From the NCBI GenBank assembly GCA_902580505.1, contig CACHLB010000001.1, positions 62,001 through 126,000 of the forward strand: a stretch of DNA of 64,000 nt. The letters are read 5' to 3'. The notes under the pieces are model-generated. The model did no database searches. It saw only the letters and a program-made list of their open reading frames with translations, and had not been told where the DNA came from. This DNA comes from an uncultured Pelagibacteraceae bacterium (GTDB lineage Bacteria; Pseudomonadota; Alphaproteobacteria; Pelagibacterales; Pelagibacteraceae). Shown piece after piece: positions 40,308 through 50,661 of the stretch (positions within the stretch are counted from its first letter, which is position 1; every line of letters begins with the position of its first letter). The position numbers were made by a program, and so were the translations under genes.

Positions 40308-41665
40308 TTTAATTTCCACGAGGTTGTACCATCTTTATCTTCAATTAAAATACCCTTATCTAAAAGATCTTTTCTAATTTTGTCAGCTAATTCATAATTT
40401 TTTTCATCTCTTGCTTTATTTCTCTCAACTATTTTTGAATTAATTTCATCTTCTGAAAGAGAAATTGTATTTTTTTTTGTTTGTAGCCACTCTTCCGAAG
40501 TATCAGTTAATAAACCTATAAAATTGCAAGCTTTTACAAAAGTTGCTTTATCCTCGTTCGTTCCAGTTGAAGCTTTACTATATAAAGAATGTAAATTAGC
40601 AATATAGCCTGGAGTGTTTAAATCGTCATATAAAGGATCTAATAATTCGTCTGGTAATATTGTACTTTTAAGAACATCAGAATAGGCTGAGTACCATTTG
40701 CTTAAAGTCTTCTCACATTCTGATATTAGTTTTTCATTCCAATCTAATCCTTGTCTATAGTGAGCACTAATTAATGCTAATCTTAAAACTTGGCCATTAT
40801 GTTTATTTTTAAAATCTTTTATTTTTAAAATATTTCCCTGAGATTTTGCCATTTTTTCATTAGAAAGAGTTATAAATCCATTATGAACCCAATAATTTGC
40901 AAATGAATTTGTTTCATTTGCACATCTTGATTGAGCAATCTCGTTTTCATGATGAGGAAAAATCAAGTCTCTACCACCCCCATGAATATCAAATTCTTCA
41001 CCCAAATATCTTTTAGACATAACCGAACATTCTAAGTGCCAACCTGGTCTGCCTTTGCCCCAAGGAGAATCCCAAGAAGGCTCTTTATCTGTTGACGGTT
41101 TCCATAATACAAAATCTTCAGGATTCTTTTTTATTTCTGAAACCTCTACTCGTGAACCAGCTATTAATTCATCTAACTTTTTATTAGATAGTTTTCCATA
41201 ATCACTAAATTTTTTAACTTCAAAATAAACATGCTTATCCTTTGAATATGCAAACCCTTTTTTCTCTAATTCTGCGATCATTTCAATCATTTGTTTTATA
41301 TTTTCTGTTGCCTTTGGTTCGCTGTTTGGTGTTTCACATTTTAAGTAATTACAATCCTTATGAAAATTTTCAGTAATTTTTGAAGTTAAGTCGTTTATAG
41401 AAATATTTTGATCATTAGATGCTTTGATTATTTTATCGTCTATGTCTGTTATATTTCTGATATATTTTACAGATGTTGATCCATATCTATTTTTTAAAAT
41501 TTTATACAGAATATCAAAAACAACTAATGGTCTAGCATTACCAATATGTGGATCATCATAAACAGTAGGGCCACAAACATACATGCCTATGGATTTTTCA
41601 TTTTTGGGAGTAAATTTTTCTTTCTTACCACCAAGACTATTAGTTAAAAATATATCTTTAGCCAT
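40304..41665 (-). CDS. cysS: cysteinyl-tRNA synthetase
   Basis: Class I synthetase that charges tRNA-Cys. The zinc-ligand motif MYVCGPTVYDDPHIGNARP near residues 28-46 includes the HIGH-type HIGN, the zinc-binding GWHLECSVM is present, and the KMSKS-type loop is KMAKS. The 453-residue length is normal. It overlaps cimA and follows nadE in operon order... reading minus-strand, cysS precedes cimA and follows nothing closer than the hairpin at 41689-41706. Confidence 0.97.
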   Translation of the reverse strand: MAKDIFLTNSLGGKKEKFTPKNEKSIGMYVCGPTVYDDPHIGNARPLVVFDILYKILKNRYGSTSVKYIRNITDIDDKIIKASNDQNISINDLTSKITENFHKDCNYLKCETPNSEPKATENIKQMIEMIAELEKKGFAYSKDKHVYFEVKKFSDYGKLSNKKLDELIAGSRVEVSEIKKNPEDFVLWKPSTDKEPSWDSPWGKGRPGWHLECSVMSKRYLGEEFDIHGGGRDLIFPHHENEIAQSRCANETNSFANYWVHNGFITLSNEKMAKSQGNILKIKDFKNKHNGQVLRLALISAHYRQGLDWNEKLISECEKTLSKWYSAYSDVLKSTILPDELLDPLYDDLNTPGYIANLHSLYSKASTGTNEDKATFVKACNFIGLLTDTSEEWLQTKKNTISLSEDEINSKIVERNKARDEKNYELADKIRKDLLDKGILIEDKDGTTSWKLK

Positions 41666-41688
41666 ACAACTAGGAATATACTTAAATT

Positions 41689-41706
41689 ATAGATTTGTGA
41701 ATCTAT
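41689..41706 (-). terminator. weak hairpin between nadE end and cysS start
   Basis: A perfect 7-bp stem ATAGATT/AATCTAT with a four-base loop lies in the 45-base gap. nadE ends at 41711 after being read from 42448, so the hairpin falls four bases past the nadE stop and about 24 bases before the cysS start. There is no U-run and the stem is AU-rich, so it may be a partial terminator or an mRNA end. Confidence 0.35.
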
Positions 41707-41710
41707 TTGA

Positions 41711-42448
41711 TTAATTAGGAATTTTGCATACTGGAATAGGTTCCATTTTATGCAAATTTGCGCTTCGAATTGAATTATATTTATCTCGATTTACAGAATT
41801 TTCATTATCCATCGCTTCTTCTAATTCTTTATATGACAAACCAAGCTGTCCCTCATCCGTGCGACCATCATCCCATAAACCATCTGTAGGAGGAGCATCA
41901 ATAATCTCTTTTAAAATTCCAAGTTCTTTACCAAGTTCCCATACCTCAGTTTTATTACAATCTGCTATTGGAGAAATATCTACTCCACCATCACCATATT
42001 TTGTGTAAAAACCAACTCCAAAATCTTCAACTTTATTTCCTGTTCCAACAACAATTCCATTGTTTGCGGCAGCTACTTGATAAAGCGTTGTCATTCTTAA
42101 TCTTGCTCTAGAGTTTGCCATTCCATGTTCACTACCAAAATTGTTTAGTGTTCCTTCAAATGTTTTGAATAAACTATCTAATTCTAATGTATGTCCTTCT
42201 ACATTGCTAAAATTCTTCTTTAACCATTCTTGATGTGCCAAACTTAAATCGTGTTGTGCAGATTTTTGTTTAATAGGCATTGATAAAACAATTGTTTTTA
42301 AACCTGTCATTGCACTTAATGTACTTGAGACAGAAGAGTCTATTCCACCAGAAATACCAATCACTAAAGATTGAGCTTTTTTTGGCATAGAATTTACATA
42401 ATCTGAAATCCAGTTTTTAATATGATTTACTTTATCTTTAGGGTTCAT
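41711..42448 (-). CDS. nadE: ammonia-dependent NAD+ synthetase
   Basis: Final step of NAD synthesis: amidation of deamido-NAD with ATP and ammonia. The PP-loop SGGIDSSVSSTL lies near residues 30-41, and the conserved GTGNKVEDFGVGFYTKYGDG block near 136-155. At 245 residues it lacks the nitrilase-type glutaminase domain, so ammonia is the likely nitrogen source. It is upstream of cysS on the same strand. Confidence 0.95.
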   Translation of the reverse strand: MNPKDKVNHIKNWISDYVNSMPKKAQSLVIGISGGIDSSVSSTLSAMTGLKTIVLSMPIKQKSAQHDLSLAHQEWLKKNFSNVEGHTLELDSLFKTFEGTLNNFGSEHGMANSRARLRMTTLYQVAAANNGIVVGTGNKVEDFGVGFYTKYGDGGVDISPIADCNKTEVWELGKELGILKEIIDAPPTDGLWDDGRTDEGQLGLSYKELEEAMDNENSVNRDKYNSIRSANLHKMEPIPVCKIPN

Positions 42449-42485
42449 AATTCAAATATAAGAAAAAAAATTTATTTTTAAACTG

Positions 42486-43865
42486 TTAAGATGCCGCTTT
42501 AATTGCAGATTTAGAATACAAACTATTCTTTTTTATCTCATCTGAAATTAAAAATGCTAATTCTATAGCTTGGTCAGAGTTCAATCTTGGATCACAATGT
42601 GTATGATATCTGCTTGATAAATCTGCATCAGATATTTTTTTTGCTCCACCTGTACACTCTGTCACATCTTGGCCTGTCATTTCAACATGTAGACCTCCAG
42701 CATATGAACCTTCTGCTTGATGAACTGCAAATACATTTTTAACTTCACTTACAACATCATTAAACGGTCTAGTTTTAAAACCAGTAGTTGATTTAATTGT
42801 ATTGCCATGCATTGGATCACACGACCATACAACATTTAATCCTTCTTTTTTAATTCCTCTGATTAATTTTGGTAAGAATTTTTCAACGTTTTGATGACCA
42901 AATCTTGAAATTAAAGTTATTTTTCCTTTTTCGTTTTTAGGATTTATAACTTCACATATTTTTGCAATCTCATCAGGTTTAGAAGTTGGACCACATTTGA
43001 TACCAATTGGATTTTCTATGCCTTTACAAAACTCAACGTGTCCTCCATCTAATTGTCTTGTTCTATCCCCTATCCAAACAAAGTGAGCTGAAGTATCGTG
43101 ATATTCACCAGTAGTTGAGTCTACTCTTGTCATACTTTCCTCAAATGGTAAGTGTAAAGCTTCATGAGAAGTCCAAAAGTTAACTGTGTATAATCTATTA
43201 TTAAAATCAGATGTAATTCCACAAGCATCCATAAAAGCTAAAGCATCTGCTATTTTATCTTCTAATTCTTTAAATTTCTTAGCTTGTGGACTTTTCTTAA
43301 TATAATCTAAATTCCATAAGTGAACCTTATTTAGGTCGGCAAAACCACCTTTTGAAAATGCTCTTAAAAGGTTTAAAGTTGATGCAGATTGAGAATAAGC
43401 CTTAAACATTCTTTTTGGATCAGGTCTTCTAGCTTTTTCATTAAAATCTATTGCATTTATATTGTCTCCCAAATAACTTGGTAATTCTTTATCACCTTGT
43501 TTTTCAGTTGGTGCGCTTCTAGGTTTTGAAAATTGTCCAGCAATTCTTCCAAGTTTTACAATAGGTAAAGAAGCTGAGTAAGTCATCACTAAAGCCATTT
43601 GAAGAATAACCTTAAAGGTATCTCTTATATTGTCAGGATGAAATTCCGCAAAACTTTCTGCACAATCACCACCTTGTAATAGAAAAGCTTTTCCGTCATT
43701 TACCATTGCTAACTGATCTTTTAAATGTCTTGTTTCACCTGCAAAAACTAAAGGAGGAAAGGTTTTCAATTTATTTAAAACCATCTCCAATTCCTTCTCA
43801 TCTTCATATTGAGGAATATGTTTAACAGGGTATTTTCTCCAGCTATTTATTTTCCAATTTTTCAT
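42486..43865 (-). CDS. aroG: class II DAHP synthase
   Basis: First step of the shikimate pathway, condensing phosphoenolpyruvate and erythrose 4-phosphate. The product matches the class II (plant/AroA-II) type: FLLQGGDCAESFAEF near residues 57-71 with the metal-ligand Cys, GRIAGQFSKPRS near 106, and WSCDPMHGNT near 348. The 459-residue length is typical. It is unrelated in sequence to the E. coli class I enzymes. It stands between glmS and nadE, all in one direction. Confidence 0.95.
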   Translation of the reverse strand: MKNWKINSWRKYPVKHIPQYEDEKELEMVLNKLKTFPPLVFAGETRHLKDQLAMVNDGKAFLLQGGDCAESFAEFHPDNIRDTFKVILQMALVMTYSASLPIVKLGRIAGQFSKPRSAPTEKQGDKELPSYLGDNINAIDFNEKARRPDPKRMFKAYSQSASTLNLLRAFSKGGFADLNKVHLWNLDYIKKSPQAKKFKELEDKIADALAFMDACGITSDFNNRLYTVNFWTSHEALHLPFEESMTRVDSTTGEYHDTSAHFVWIGDRTRQLDGGHVEFCKGIENPIGIKCGPTSKPDEIAKICEVINPKNEKGKITLISRFGHQNVEKFLPKLIRGIKKEGLNVVWSCDPMHGNTIKSTTGFKTRPFNDVVSEVKNVFAVHQAEGSYAGGLHVEMTGQDVTECTGGAKKISDADLSSRYHTHCDPRLNSDQAIELAFLISDEIKKNSLYSKSAIKAAS

Positions 43866-43899
43866 TTCAACTCAGAATTGTTTTAACAGACTTTATTAT

Positions 43900-45720
43900 T
43901 TATTCAACAGTGACAGATTTAGCTAAGTTTCTTGGTTTATCTATATCGTATCCTTTATCTAAAGCAGAGTAATATGCTAACTTTTGTAAAGGTATAGTGG
44001 TCAAAAAAGGAATGAGTTCATCAGATATGGCATCAACTTCAATTTTCTCCCAAATATTTTCTGAATAAATCTCATCACTACTTTTATTTGTTATTAGTAA
44101 AACTTTCGCGCCTCTAGATATAACCTCTTGCATATTTGAAATAGTTTTTTTGTAATGCTCATCTCTTGGAGCAATTACCACTACTGGCATACCTTCCTCT
44201 ATCAGAGCAAGAGGTCCGTGTTTCATTTCCCCCGCTGGATAACCTTCCGCATGAACGTATGCGAGCTCTTTTAGTTTTAAAGCACCTTCAAGTGCAATTG
44301 GATATGAATATCCTCTACCTAGAAACATTGATCCTTTAGAATTAGCAAAATCTTTTCCAAGTGTTTGAATTTTATCTTCAATATTAAGAGTATTTTTTGC
44401 AGATCTAGATAATGACAGTAAATCTTTTATCTTTTTTTGGTAATCTTTTTTGTTGATTAATTTTTGTTCATAAGAAAGCTTAGTACATAATAAATAAAGA
44501 ACTAACATTTGTCCTAAGAAAGCTTTTGTAGATGCAACACCCACTTCTGGACCACAATGAATAGGTAAAACTAGATCAGCGTCTCTTGCAATTGAACTTT
44601 CAACAACATTTACTACTGCACAAGTTTTAACATTATTCTTTTTACACAAATCTAATGCAGCAAATGTATCTGCAGTTTCTCCTGATTGAGAAACAAATAT
44701 ATAGAGACAATCTGTCTTAAATTTAATTTTTCGATATCTAAACTCAGAAGCTATATCAACACTAACATCTAAACTTGTATTTTGTTCAAACCAATATTTA
44801 GCAACAAGGCATGAGTGATATGCGGTTCCGCATCCAATTAAAACCACTGATGAAATTTTACTTATTTTCCAAGGAAAATTATAAATATTTATTTCTTTAT
44901 TATGTTTGTCAATGTACTCATTTACACAATTTTTTAAAGTGATCGGCTGCTCGTCTATTTCTTTAGCCATATAATATTTGTAATCCCCTTTTTCATAATT
45001 TTGATCATCTTTAGAAAGATTTAAAATTTTTTTATTAACTTTGGTTCCATCAGCATCAAAAAATTCAACTTGGTCCTTTTTTAATATGCAAAACTCTCCA
45101 TCATTTAAATATGAAATTTTATTAGTCATAGACTTTAATGCATAAGAGTCTGAACCAAGGTAGTGTTCGTTGGGTCCGTAACCAACTGCAAGCGGAGATC
45201 CTCTTCTCGCACCAACTATCAAGTCTGGTTGGTCTTTAAATATTATTCCTAGTGCAAAACTACCGTGTAATTTTTTTAAAACTTTTATAATTGTATTTTG
45301 AAGGTTATTTTTTTTTAAATAATCAGTTACCAAATGTACTATTACTTCTGTATCTGTTTGGGATTTAAACTTATAGCCTTTATTTTCTAATAGTTTTTTA
45401 AGAATAGTTGAATTTTCAATTATGCCATTGTGAACTACAGATACGTCTTCTGATGAATGAGGATGTGCATTTATTGAACTAGGTTTTCCATGTGTGGCCC
45501 ATCTAACGTGTCCGATACCAATAGAGCCAGATATTTTAGTTTGTATAATGTTTTTCTCTAAAGCGTCTACTCTACCCTCACATTTGACCTCATTTATGTT
45601 TCCATTTGAAAGTGTTGCTAAACCAGCAGAGTCGTAGCCTCTATACTCAAGTTTTTTTAATGAACTTATAATTCTGGGAGTGACCTCTTTAGAGCTTGTG
45701 ATTCCAACTATTCCACACAT
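43900..45720 (-). CDS. glmS: glutamine-fructose-6-phosphate aminotransferase
   Basis: Makes glucosamine 6-phosphate from fructose 6-phosphate and glutamine, entering the UDP-GlcNAc route to peptidoglycan and lipid A. Cys2 in MCGIVGI is the N-terminal nucleophile, EYRGYDSAGLA follows, and two SIS sugar-isomerase domains fill residues 280-606, ending PRNLAKSVTVE. Length is normal. The GlmU acetyltransferase-domain gene is six bases upstream, so two steps of the pathway are co-transcribed. Confidence 0.97.
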   Translation of the reverse strand: MCGIVGITSSKEVTPRIISSLKKLEYRGYDSAGLATLSNGNINEVKCEGRVDALEKNIIQTKISGSIGIGHVRWATHGKPSSINAHPHSSEDVSVVHNGIIENSTILKKLLENKGYKFKSQTDTEVIVHLVTDYLKKNNLQNTIIKVLKKLHGSFALGIIFKDQPDLIVGARRGSPLAVGYGPNEHYLGSDSYALKSMTNKISYLNDGEFCILKKDQVEFFDADGTKVNKKILNLSKDDQNYEKGDYKYYMAKEIDEQPITLKNCVNEYIDKHNKEINIYNFPWKISKISSVVLIGCGTAYHSCLVAKYWFEQNTSLDVSVDIASEFRYRKIKFKTDCLYIFVSQSGETADTFAALDLCKKNNVKTCAVVNVVESSIARDADLVLPIHCGPEVGVASTKAFLGQMLVLYLLCTKLSYEQKLINKKDYQKKIKDLLSLSRSAKNTLNIEDKIQTLGKDFANSKGSMFLGRGYSYPIALEGALKLKELAYVHAEGYPAGEMKHGPLALIEEGMPVVVIAPRDEHYKKTISNMQEVISRGAKVLLITNKSSDEIYSENIWEKIEVDAISDELIPFLTTIPLQKLAYYSALDKGYDIDKPRNLAKSVTVE

Positions 45721-45726
45721 TACTTC

Positions 45727-46335
45727 TTATCTACTTTTATAATTTTTTTTTTCTTGTTGCTTTGGTCTTGTTAATGCTAATGACCCTTTAGTTACGTTTT
45801 TTGTAATTACTGAGCCTGCACCAATAACACTTTTTTCATTTAAAGTAACTGGTGCTACCAAAGATGTATTTGAACCTACAAATACTTTATCCTTGATGTT
45901 TGTTTTACTTTTTTTTCTTCCATCATAGTTACAAGTTATTGTTCCAGCTCCAATATTAACGTCCTTCCCCACTACTGCATCTCCAATATATGATAAATGA
46001 TTAACTTTAGAATTTTTATTTATTGTACTTTTTTTTACTTCAACAAAATTTCCTATCTTTGATCCGGATTTAATTTTTGTTCCAGGTCTTAAGCGAGCAT
46101 ATGGACCAACACTTACGTTACTGTCTATTTTAACACCCTCAAGATGAGAGAAAGACAGAATTTTAACGTTGTTTCCTATTTTAACTTTATCAGCAAAGAC
46201 AACATAAGGTTCTATCTCTACATTCTTTCCAATTTTAGTATCTTTAGAAAAAAAAACTGTCTCAGGCCCCTTCATTTTGACACCTTTTTTTAAAAATTTA
46301 TCTCTTAGTTTATTTTGTAAATTTTGACTATTCAT
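45727..46335 (-). CDS. stand-alone GlmU acetyltransferase domain (left-handed beta-helix)
   Basis: The 202-residue product aligns with only the C-terminal half of GlmU: an N-terminal linker helix, then hexapeptide repeats. Residues for glucosamine 1-phosphate acetylation are kept: Arg in [10 protein letters not shown], Lys in NFVEVKKS, His and Tyr in [12 protein letters not shown] and the block [17 protein letters not shown]. The uridylyltransferase half (first 230 residues in E. coli) is missing, and a stop codon lies ten codons upstream of the start. It may supply only the acetyl step, with the other half encoded elsewhere. Confidence 0.87.
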   Translation of the reverse strand: MNSQNLQNKLRDKFLKKGVKMKGPETVFFSKDTKIGKNVEIEPYVVFADKVKIGNNVKILSFSHLEGVKIDSNVSVGPYARLRPGTKIKSGSKIGNFVEVKKSTINKNSKVNHLSYIGDAVVGKDVNIGAGTITCNYDGRKKSKTNIKDKVFVGSNTSLVAPVTLNEKSVIGAGSVITKNVTKGSLALTRPKQQEKKNYKSR

Positions 46336-46404
46336 TAGATAGTTGTATATAACTGGGTATTAATTTAATTAATTCACAATTTATTTCTTATTAATACTTT
46401 TTAA

Positions 46405-47085
46405 ATGACACAAAAATTCACAGTTCTTTTTGATTTAGATGGTACTTTAGTAGACACAGCGCCTGACCTAATGCTTGCTCATAACCATGTTATGAAGAAA
46501 TTTGGATACCCCACAAAATCTCTTGATGAACTTAAAAATACTGTTGGTCAAGGAGCTGGGGCAATGATTGGTAGATCTATATGGAGCCAGGCTAAAAAAG
46601 AATTAACTTCGATTAATGAGAAAATTAAAAATGAAATGACAGATGAATTTATTTCTTATTATGGAAAAAATATTTTAAATGAAAGTACTCTGATGCCTGG
46701 TGTAAAAGATTTTTTAAATTGGTGTAAAAAAGAGAATATATCAATGGCTGTATGTACTAATAAAACGGAACATCTTGCAGTAGATCTTTTAAAAAAAATT
46801 GGGATATACGATTACTTCGAGTATGTTGCGGGTTATAATACTTTTGATTATTGTAAACCTGATCCGAGACATATAACAACAATCATAGAAATTTTAGATG
46901 GTAGTAAAAATAAATCAATTATGATTGGTGATAGTGAGTCGGATGCAAATGCAGCTAAAGCGGCGGATATTCCAATGATTTTATTAGAGGATGGATATAC
47001 TGAAAAAAATATTGATGAAATTTATCATAATCACTTAATAAAAGACTTTGTGGGTATTGAAAAAATTGTATCTCAATATCTTTAA
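46405..47085 (+). CDS. gph: phosphoglycolate phosphatase-like HAD hydrolase
   Basis: HAD-superfamily phosphatase. Motif I is FDLDGTLVDTAPDL near residues 9-22 with the nucleophilic Asp, motif II is AVCTNK near 114, and motif IV is MIGDSESDANAA near 174-185. The 226-residue length and alpha-helical cap match Gph, which removes 2-phosphoglycolate formed in DNA repair; related HAD substrates cannot be excluded. It is divergent from the GlmU-domain gene across 69 bases that show only AT-rich sequence. Confidence 0.87.
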   Translation: MTQKFTVLFDLDGTLVDTAPDLMLAHNHVMKKFGYPTKSLDELKNTVGQGAGAMIGRSIWSQAKKELTSINEKIKNEMTDEFISYYGKNILNESTLMPGVKDFLNWCKKENISMAVCTNKTEHLAVDLLKKIGIYDYFEYVAGYNTFDYCKPDPRHITTIIEILDGSKNKSIMIGDSESDANAAKAADIPMILLEDGYTEKNIDEIYHNHLIKDFVGIEKIVSQYL

Positions 47086-47138
47086 TATTGATTAATTTAT
47101 TTTAACTATTAAAACAAAATCACAAATTAGGAGTTATT

Positions 47139-48641
47139 TTGTTATTGCATACAATTAAAGTATATCCATCAAAAATAAATCTTCCAAAGAAGAAACAGCT
47201 TGCTTGGAAAATAGCAGAGATAGCAAGTGATAATGCTAAATTAAATAAAAATTCAGTAGAAATGGTTATTAATAGAATTATTGATAACGCTTCTGTTGCT
47301 ATAGCTTCCTTAAATAGAAGACCTGTAATATCTGCAAGAGAAATGGCAAAAAAACATGTTAGAAAAAATGGAGCTAATCTTTTTGGCATAAATTCAAAAC
47401 TTAAATTTGATTGTGAATGGGCTGCGTGGGCAAATGGAACTGCTGTTAGAGAATTAGATTTTCATGATACATTTCTAGCGGCTGATTACAGCCATCCTGG
47501 TGATAATATTCCTGCTCTTTTAGCAGTGGCACAACAATTAAAAAAAAATGGAAATGATTTATTAAGAGGAATTATAACTGCTTATGAAGTTCAAGTTAAT
47601 CTTGTAAAAGCTATTTGTCTTCATAAACACAAAGTTGATCATATTGCTCACTTAGGGCCTAGTGTTGCTGCTGGTATTGGATCTATGTTAAAATTAAATA
47701 CAGAAACTATTTATCAAGCTGTTCAACAAGCATTACATGTGAGTGTTTCAACAAGACAATCAAGGAAAGGTGAGATTTCAAGTTGGAAGGCGTATGCTCC
47801 AGCTCATGCAGGAAAATTAGCAATTGAAGCTGTGGATAGAACGATGAGAGGTGAAGGAGCTCCGAGTCCTATTTACGAAGGTGAAGATAGTGTAATAGCA
47901 AGAATATTAGATGGAAAAAATGCTAAATATTTTGTTCCTTTGACAAAAAAGAATGAGGAAAAAAAAGCTATTCTTGAAACATACACAAAAGAATATTCAG
48001 CTGAATATCAAGCTCAAGCATTAATTGATATTGCAAAAGCTCTTAATAAAAAAATAGATAATTTAAATACAATTAAAAAAATAGATATATATACAAGTCA
48101 TCATACACATTATGTAATTGGAACTGGAGCTAATGATCCACAAAAAATGGATCCAAATGCTAGTAGAGAAACATTAGATCACTCAATAATGTATATTTTT
48201 GCTGTAGCTTTAGAAGATGCAGATTGGCATCATGTAAAGTCTTATACTAAAAAGAGAGCTAATAAAAAAAGCACTATTAAAATATGGAGATCAATTAAAA
48301 CTCATGAGGATAAAAAATGGACAAAGAAATACCATGATCCTGATCCAAAAAAGAAATCTTTTGGTGCAAAGGTTATAGTAACATTAAATAATGGGAAAAA
48401 AATTATTGAGGAATTAGAAAGAGCAGATGCTCATCCTTACGGTAAAAGACCTTTTGAAAGAAAAGATTATATAAATAAATTTAAAATTTTAACAGAAAAT
48501 ATTATTTCTAAAAAAGAAAGTGATAGATTTTTAAAAGATGTTCAAAATTTAAAAAAATTAAAAAATAATCAGCTTACAAAACTAAATATTGAAGTAAGTA
48601 GAAGATACTTAAAATCGAATAATAAAAAAGGAATATTCTAG
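47139..48641 (+). CDS. prpD: 2-methylcitrate dehydratase (MmgE/PrpD family)
   Basis: Dehydrates 2-methylcitrate to 2-methyl-cis-aconitate in propionyl-CoA breakdown. The 500-residue product has the MmgE/PrpD fold, with [16 protein letters not shown] near residues 96-111 and a catalytic-region [12 protein letters not shown] near 170. The start is TTG, supported by Shine-Dalgarno AGGAG at 47129-47133, five bases upstream. prpB and prpC follow with overlaps, so the whole cycle core is one operon. Confidence 0.92.
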   Translation: MLLHTIKVYPSKINLPKKKQLAWKIAEIASDNAKLNKNSVEMVINRIIDNASVAIASLNRRPVISAREMAKKHVRKNGANLFGINSKLKFDCEWAAWANGTAVRELDFHDTFLAADYSHPGDNIPALLAVAQQLKKNGNDLLRGIITAYEVQVNLVKAICLHKHKVDHIAHLGPSVAAGIGSMLKLNTETIYQAVQQALHVSVSTRQSRKGEISSWKAYAPAHAGKLAIEAVDRTMRGEGAPSPIYEGEDSVIARILDGKNAKYFVPLTKKNEEKKAILETYTKEYSAEYQAQALIDIAKALNKKIDNLNTIKKIDIYTSHHTHYVIGTGANDPQKMDPNASRETLDHSIMYIFAVALEDADWHHVKSYTKKRANKKSTIKIWRSIKTHEDKKWTKKYHDPDPKKKSFGAKVIVTLNNGKKIIEELERADAHPYGKRPFERKDYINKFKILTENIISKKESDRFLKDVQNLKKLKNNQLTKLNIEVSRRYLKSNNKKGIF

Positions 48642-49537
48642 TGCACTTTGTTGAAAAAAAACCTGAAGAGAAAAGAATTGATTTAGATAATAAACTAAAA
48701 TCAAATAAAATTTTAAGAATACCAGGTGCATATAATCCACTAACAGCAAAAGTTATTGAAGAAATTGGATACGACGGAGTTTATGTATCAGGAGGTGTTA
48801 TGTCTAATGATTTGGGATATCCTGATATAGGATTAACAACTCTTAATGATGTCAGTAACAGATCAAAGCAAATTGCACGTGTTACAAATCTTCCAACAGT
48901 TGTTGATGTCGATACAGGTTTTAAATCTTGTAAAGAAACTGTTCAAACATTTGAAAATTTTGGCATTTCAGCAATTCATTTAGAAGATCAGATAGAGCAG
49001 AAAAGATGTGGTCATCTAGACAATAAAGAATTGATATCAAAAGAGGATATGACAAAAAAAATCAAAGAATGTGTAGAAGCAAGATCAGACAAAAATTTTA
49101 AAATTATTGCACGTTCTGATGCTAAAAGTGTAGAAGGTATTGATAAAATGATTGATCGCTGTAAATCTTATATTGATGCTGGTGCAGAAATTGTTTTTCC
49201 AGAAGCATTAAAAGATGAATCTGAGTTTGAAAAAGTTAGAAAATCACTAGATTGTTATCTTTTAGCTAATATGACTGAGTTTGGAAAATCCAAGTTGCTA
49301 GATTTTAAACAATTGGAAGAGCTTGGTTATAATATTGTAATTTATCCAGTTACTACACAAAGATTAGCAATGAAAAGTGTTGAGGATGGTCTACGTGCCA
49401 TTTTTGCGGATGGACATCAAAATAATATCATAGATAAGATGCAAACCAGAAAAAGATTATATGATCTAGTTGAGTATGAAAAATACAACTCTTTAGACGA
49501 AAAGATATATAATTTTAGTACAGAGGGGCACGAATAA
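48641..49537 (+). CDS. prpB: methylisocitrate lyase
   Basis: Cleaves 2-methylisocitrate to pyruvate and succinate. The isocitrate-lyase-superfamily motif KRCGH is at residues 121-125 with catalytic Cys123, and VDVDTGF near 88-94 holds metal-ligand aspartates. The start is GTG, overlapping the prpD stop as TAGTG. The 298-residue length is normal. It is followed at once by prpC. Confidence 0.93.
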   Translation: MHFVEKKPEEKRIDLDNKLKSNKILRIPGAYNPLTAKVIEEIGYDGVYVSGGVMSNDLGYPDIGLTTLNDVSNRSKQIARVTNLPTVVDVDTGFKSCKETVQTFENFGISAIHLEDQIEQKRCGHLDNKELISKEDMTKKIKECVEARSDKNFKIIARSDAKSVEGIDKMIDRCKSYIDAGAEIVFPEALKDESEFEKVRKSLDCYLLANMTEFGKSKLLDFKQLEELGYNIVIYPVTTQRLAMKSVEDGLRAIFADGHQNNIIDKMQTRKRLYDLVEYEKYNSLDEKIYNFSTEGHE

Positions 49538-50661
49538 TGAGTGAAGAAGTAAAAAAAGGTTTATTAGGAATTGTTGTTGATGAAACAGAAGTTTCTAAAG
49601 TTATGCCTGAGATTAACTCATTAACTTATAGGGGTTATGCTGTTCAAGACTTATGTGAATTTTGTAGATTTGAAGAAGCTGCATATCTTATTTTAAAAGG
49701 TGATTTACCAAATAGTATTGAACTAAGACAATTTGAAAAAATTGAAAGAGGACACAGAGATTTGTCGAAAAATCTTTACGAAATAATTAAACACATGCCA
49801 AAAAAATCTCATCCTATGGATGTTGCTCGAACAGCAGTTAGTGTAATGGGATTAGAAGATAAAGAGACAACAGATAATTCTCAGGAAGCAAATACAAGAA
49901 AAGCTTTAAGAATTTTAGCTAAAACTCCAACTGCTTTAGCAGCGTTTTATAGAATCCGAAAAGGTAAGAAGATTATAAAACCTAAAAAAGAATTAACTTT
50001 TGCAGAAAACTTTTTTTATATGTGTTTTGGAAAGGTTCCTCAAAAGGAAATTGTAAAAGCATTTGATGTATCTTTAATTTTATACGCGGAACATAGTTTT
50101 AATGTTTCAACTTTTACAGCTAGAACTATTACAAGTAGTTTATCTGATATTCATGGAGCTATAACAGGTGCAATTGCTAGTTTAAAAGGACCATTACATG
50201 GTGGAGCTAACGAAGAAGTTATGCATATGATGAATAAAATCAAAAAACCTGAGAATGCCTTGAAATGGATAAATAATGCATTAAAGAAAAAAGAGGTAGT
50301 GATGGGTTTTGGTCACAGAGTTTATAAGAGTGGAGACTCTAGAGTTCCAACCATGAAAGAGTATTTCAAAAAAGTTGCTAAAATTAAAAAAGATAAAAAG
50401 TTTTTAAAGATTTACGATATTGTTGAAAGAGTAATGATTAGTAAAAAGAATATTCATCCAAATGTAGATTACCCAACAGGACCGACTTATCATCTAATGG
50501 GTTTTGATACAGATTTCTTTACACCAATATTTGTAATTTCAAGGATTACTGGTTGGTCAGCTCATATAATGGAACAACATTCATCTAATAAATTAATTAG
50601 ACCATTAGCTAAATACAAAGGTAGCAAATATCGAAAAGTTATGCTTTTAAATCAAAGATAA
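49537..50661 (+). CDS. prpC: 2-methylcitrate synthase
   Basis: Condenses propionyl-CoA with oxaloacetate; members also show citrate synthase activity. Catalytic residues are visible as His in LHGGANEEVMHM, His in GFGHRVYKSGDSR and Asp in HPNVDYPTGPTY. The 374-residue length fits the short PrpC type and not the longer hexameric GltA. It is the last gene of the prp operon and its stop abuts a convergent MmgE/PrpD gene. Confidence 0.92.
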   Translation: MSEEVKKGLLGIVVDETEVSKVMPEINSLTYRGYAVQDLCEFCRFEEAAYLILKGDLPNSIELRQFEKIERGHRDLSKNLYEIIKHMPKKSHPMDVARTAVSVMGLEDKETTDNSQEANTRKALRILAKTPTALAAFYRIRKGKKIIKPKKELTFAENFFYMCFGKVPQKEIVKAFDVSLILYAEHSFNVSTFTARTITSSLSDIHGAITGAIASLKGPLHGGANEEVMHMMNKIKKPENALKWINNALKKKEVVMGFGHRVYKSGDSRVPTMKEYFKKVAKIKKDKKFLKIYDIVERVMISKKNIHPNVDYPTGPTYHLMGFDTDFFTPIFVISRITGWSAHIMEQHSSNKLIRPLAKYKGSKYRKVMLLNQR

